Assembly: GCA_016205125.1 (NCBI GenBank)
Contig: JACQJE010000079.1
Coordinates: forward strand, 1-5,865
Length of the DNA stretch: 5,865 nt
Source: Deltaproteobacteria bacterium
Lineage (GTDB): Bacteria > Bdellovibrionota > O2-12-FULL-43-9 > JACQJE01
Reading direction: 5' to 3'
Shown here: piece after piece, positions 5,637 to 5,865 of the stretch
Position numbering within the stretch: the stretch's first letter is position 1
Layout of the letters: each line of letters begins with the position of its first letter
Translations under genes and position numbers: made by a program
Notes under the pieces: generated by a model
Database searches by the model: none
What the model was told of the DNA's origin: nothing
What the model saw: the letters and a program-made list of their open reading frames with translations, nothing else

Positions 5637-5865
5637 ATCAACGAAGCAGATCGGCAAGAGTTGGAGCGATGGGTAAGTGCCCACCGCACGCCGCAGCAGG
5701 TTGCGCAGCGCTGTCGGATAATATTGGCAGCAACGGAAGGTTAACAAGACAAGGATATTGCTGCAAGTATGCAGATCAACTTTAAAACGGTGGCCTTATG
5801 GCGGCAACGCTTCCGTAGTGAGGGGCCTGACATAAGCAGGCTGGGAGGGCCACTCTCGCTGTGTA
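5610..5865 (+). pseudogene. IS630 family transposase N-terminus with in-frame stop
   Basis: From the ATG at 5610 the frame reads MPRRAIQITINEADRQELER, and so on to RCRIILAATEG, then TAA at 5742-5744. It then continues in the same frame as QDKDIAASMQINFKTVALW RQRF to the window edge (a space marks a pause only). This is the N-terminal helix-turn-helix region of IS630-type transposases, which typically read AAEG-x-QDxxIAAxLxINFKTVALWRxRF without a break. The stop replaces one codon with no shift of frame, so a point mutation of a sense codon explains it. The DDE catalytic domain would lie beyond the window. After EGPDISRLGG the family match fades, so a further lesion or ordinary divergence is possible. 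No ribosome binding site is seen before the ATG. Confidence 0.75.

Larger units (their letters stand above)
5557..5865 (+). mobile_element. Left part of an IS630-like insertion sequence, truncated by window
   Basis: Non-coding sequence from about 5557 leads into an IS630-type transposase reading frame at 5610 and out of the window. The exact left tip is uncertain: TAGTG occurs twice in tandem (5552-5556, 5557-5561), and either TA could be the duplicated TA target typical of IS630. The tip region carries AAATAAC/GTTATTT inverted repeats. The right end is not visible, so terminal repeats cannot be compared. Confidence 0.6.

Overview
This window looks like bacterial chromosome that changes from ordinary core genes on the left to mobile-element debris on the right. 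The host cannot be named from the sequence. A lipobox lipoprotein next to a standard UvrC with a four-cysteine cluster fits a Gram-negative-type bacterium. The left genes are of moderate GC, the Fic region is AT-richer, and the DUF3050 gene at the right is clearly GC-richer, which suggests pieces of different origin.

Left, core-like (1-2407): the 3' five-sixths of uvrC (nucleotide excision repair), entering from outside the window, is followed on the same strand by a small lipoprotein gene of unknown role. That gene has its own promoter and a ribosome binding site that can be hidden in a hairpin on read-through RNA.

Middle, accessory (2471-4223): a compact type II toxin-antitoxin operon (ribbon-helix-helix antitoxin and RelE/ParE-fold toxin, overlapping by 4 nt) lies behind a promoter that encloses a perfect 8+8 bp palindrome, a very good candidate for the autoregulatory operator. 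After a possible terminator comes a class II Fic protein with an intact catalytic motif, an intact inhibitory motif, a winged-helix-like C-terminal region and an odd repeat-encoded RGNK tail.

Right, mobile-element scar (4224-5865): the 3' half of a tRNA-Arg(UCU) gene, from anticodon loop to CCA, sits without its 5' half. This is the usual footprint of integration into a tRNA gene. About 100 bp further on is what looks like the C-terminal stub of a recombinase on the minus strand. Next comes a full-length minus-strand DUF3050 gene (heme-oxygenase-like fold). The start of an IS630-like element, whose transposase frame carries an in-frame TAA, then abuts the 5' side of the DUF3050 gene. The element runs out of the window.

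No wholly new multi-gene system is evident. The points most worth following are the tRNA half as an att scar with the recombinase stub beside it, the TA operator-promoter, the hairpin over the lipoprotein ribosome binding site, and the repeated AAATAAC motif at the IS end.
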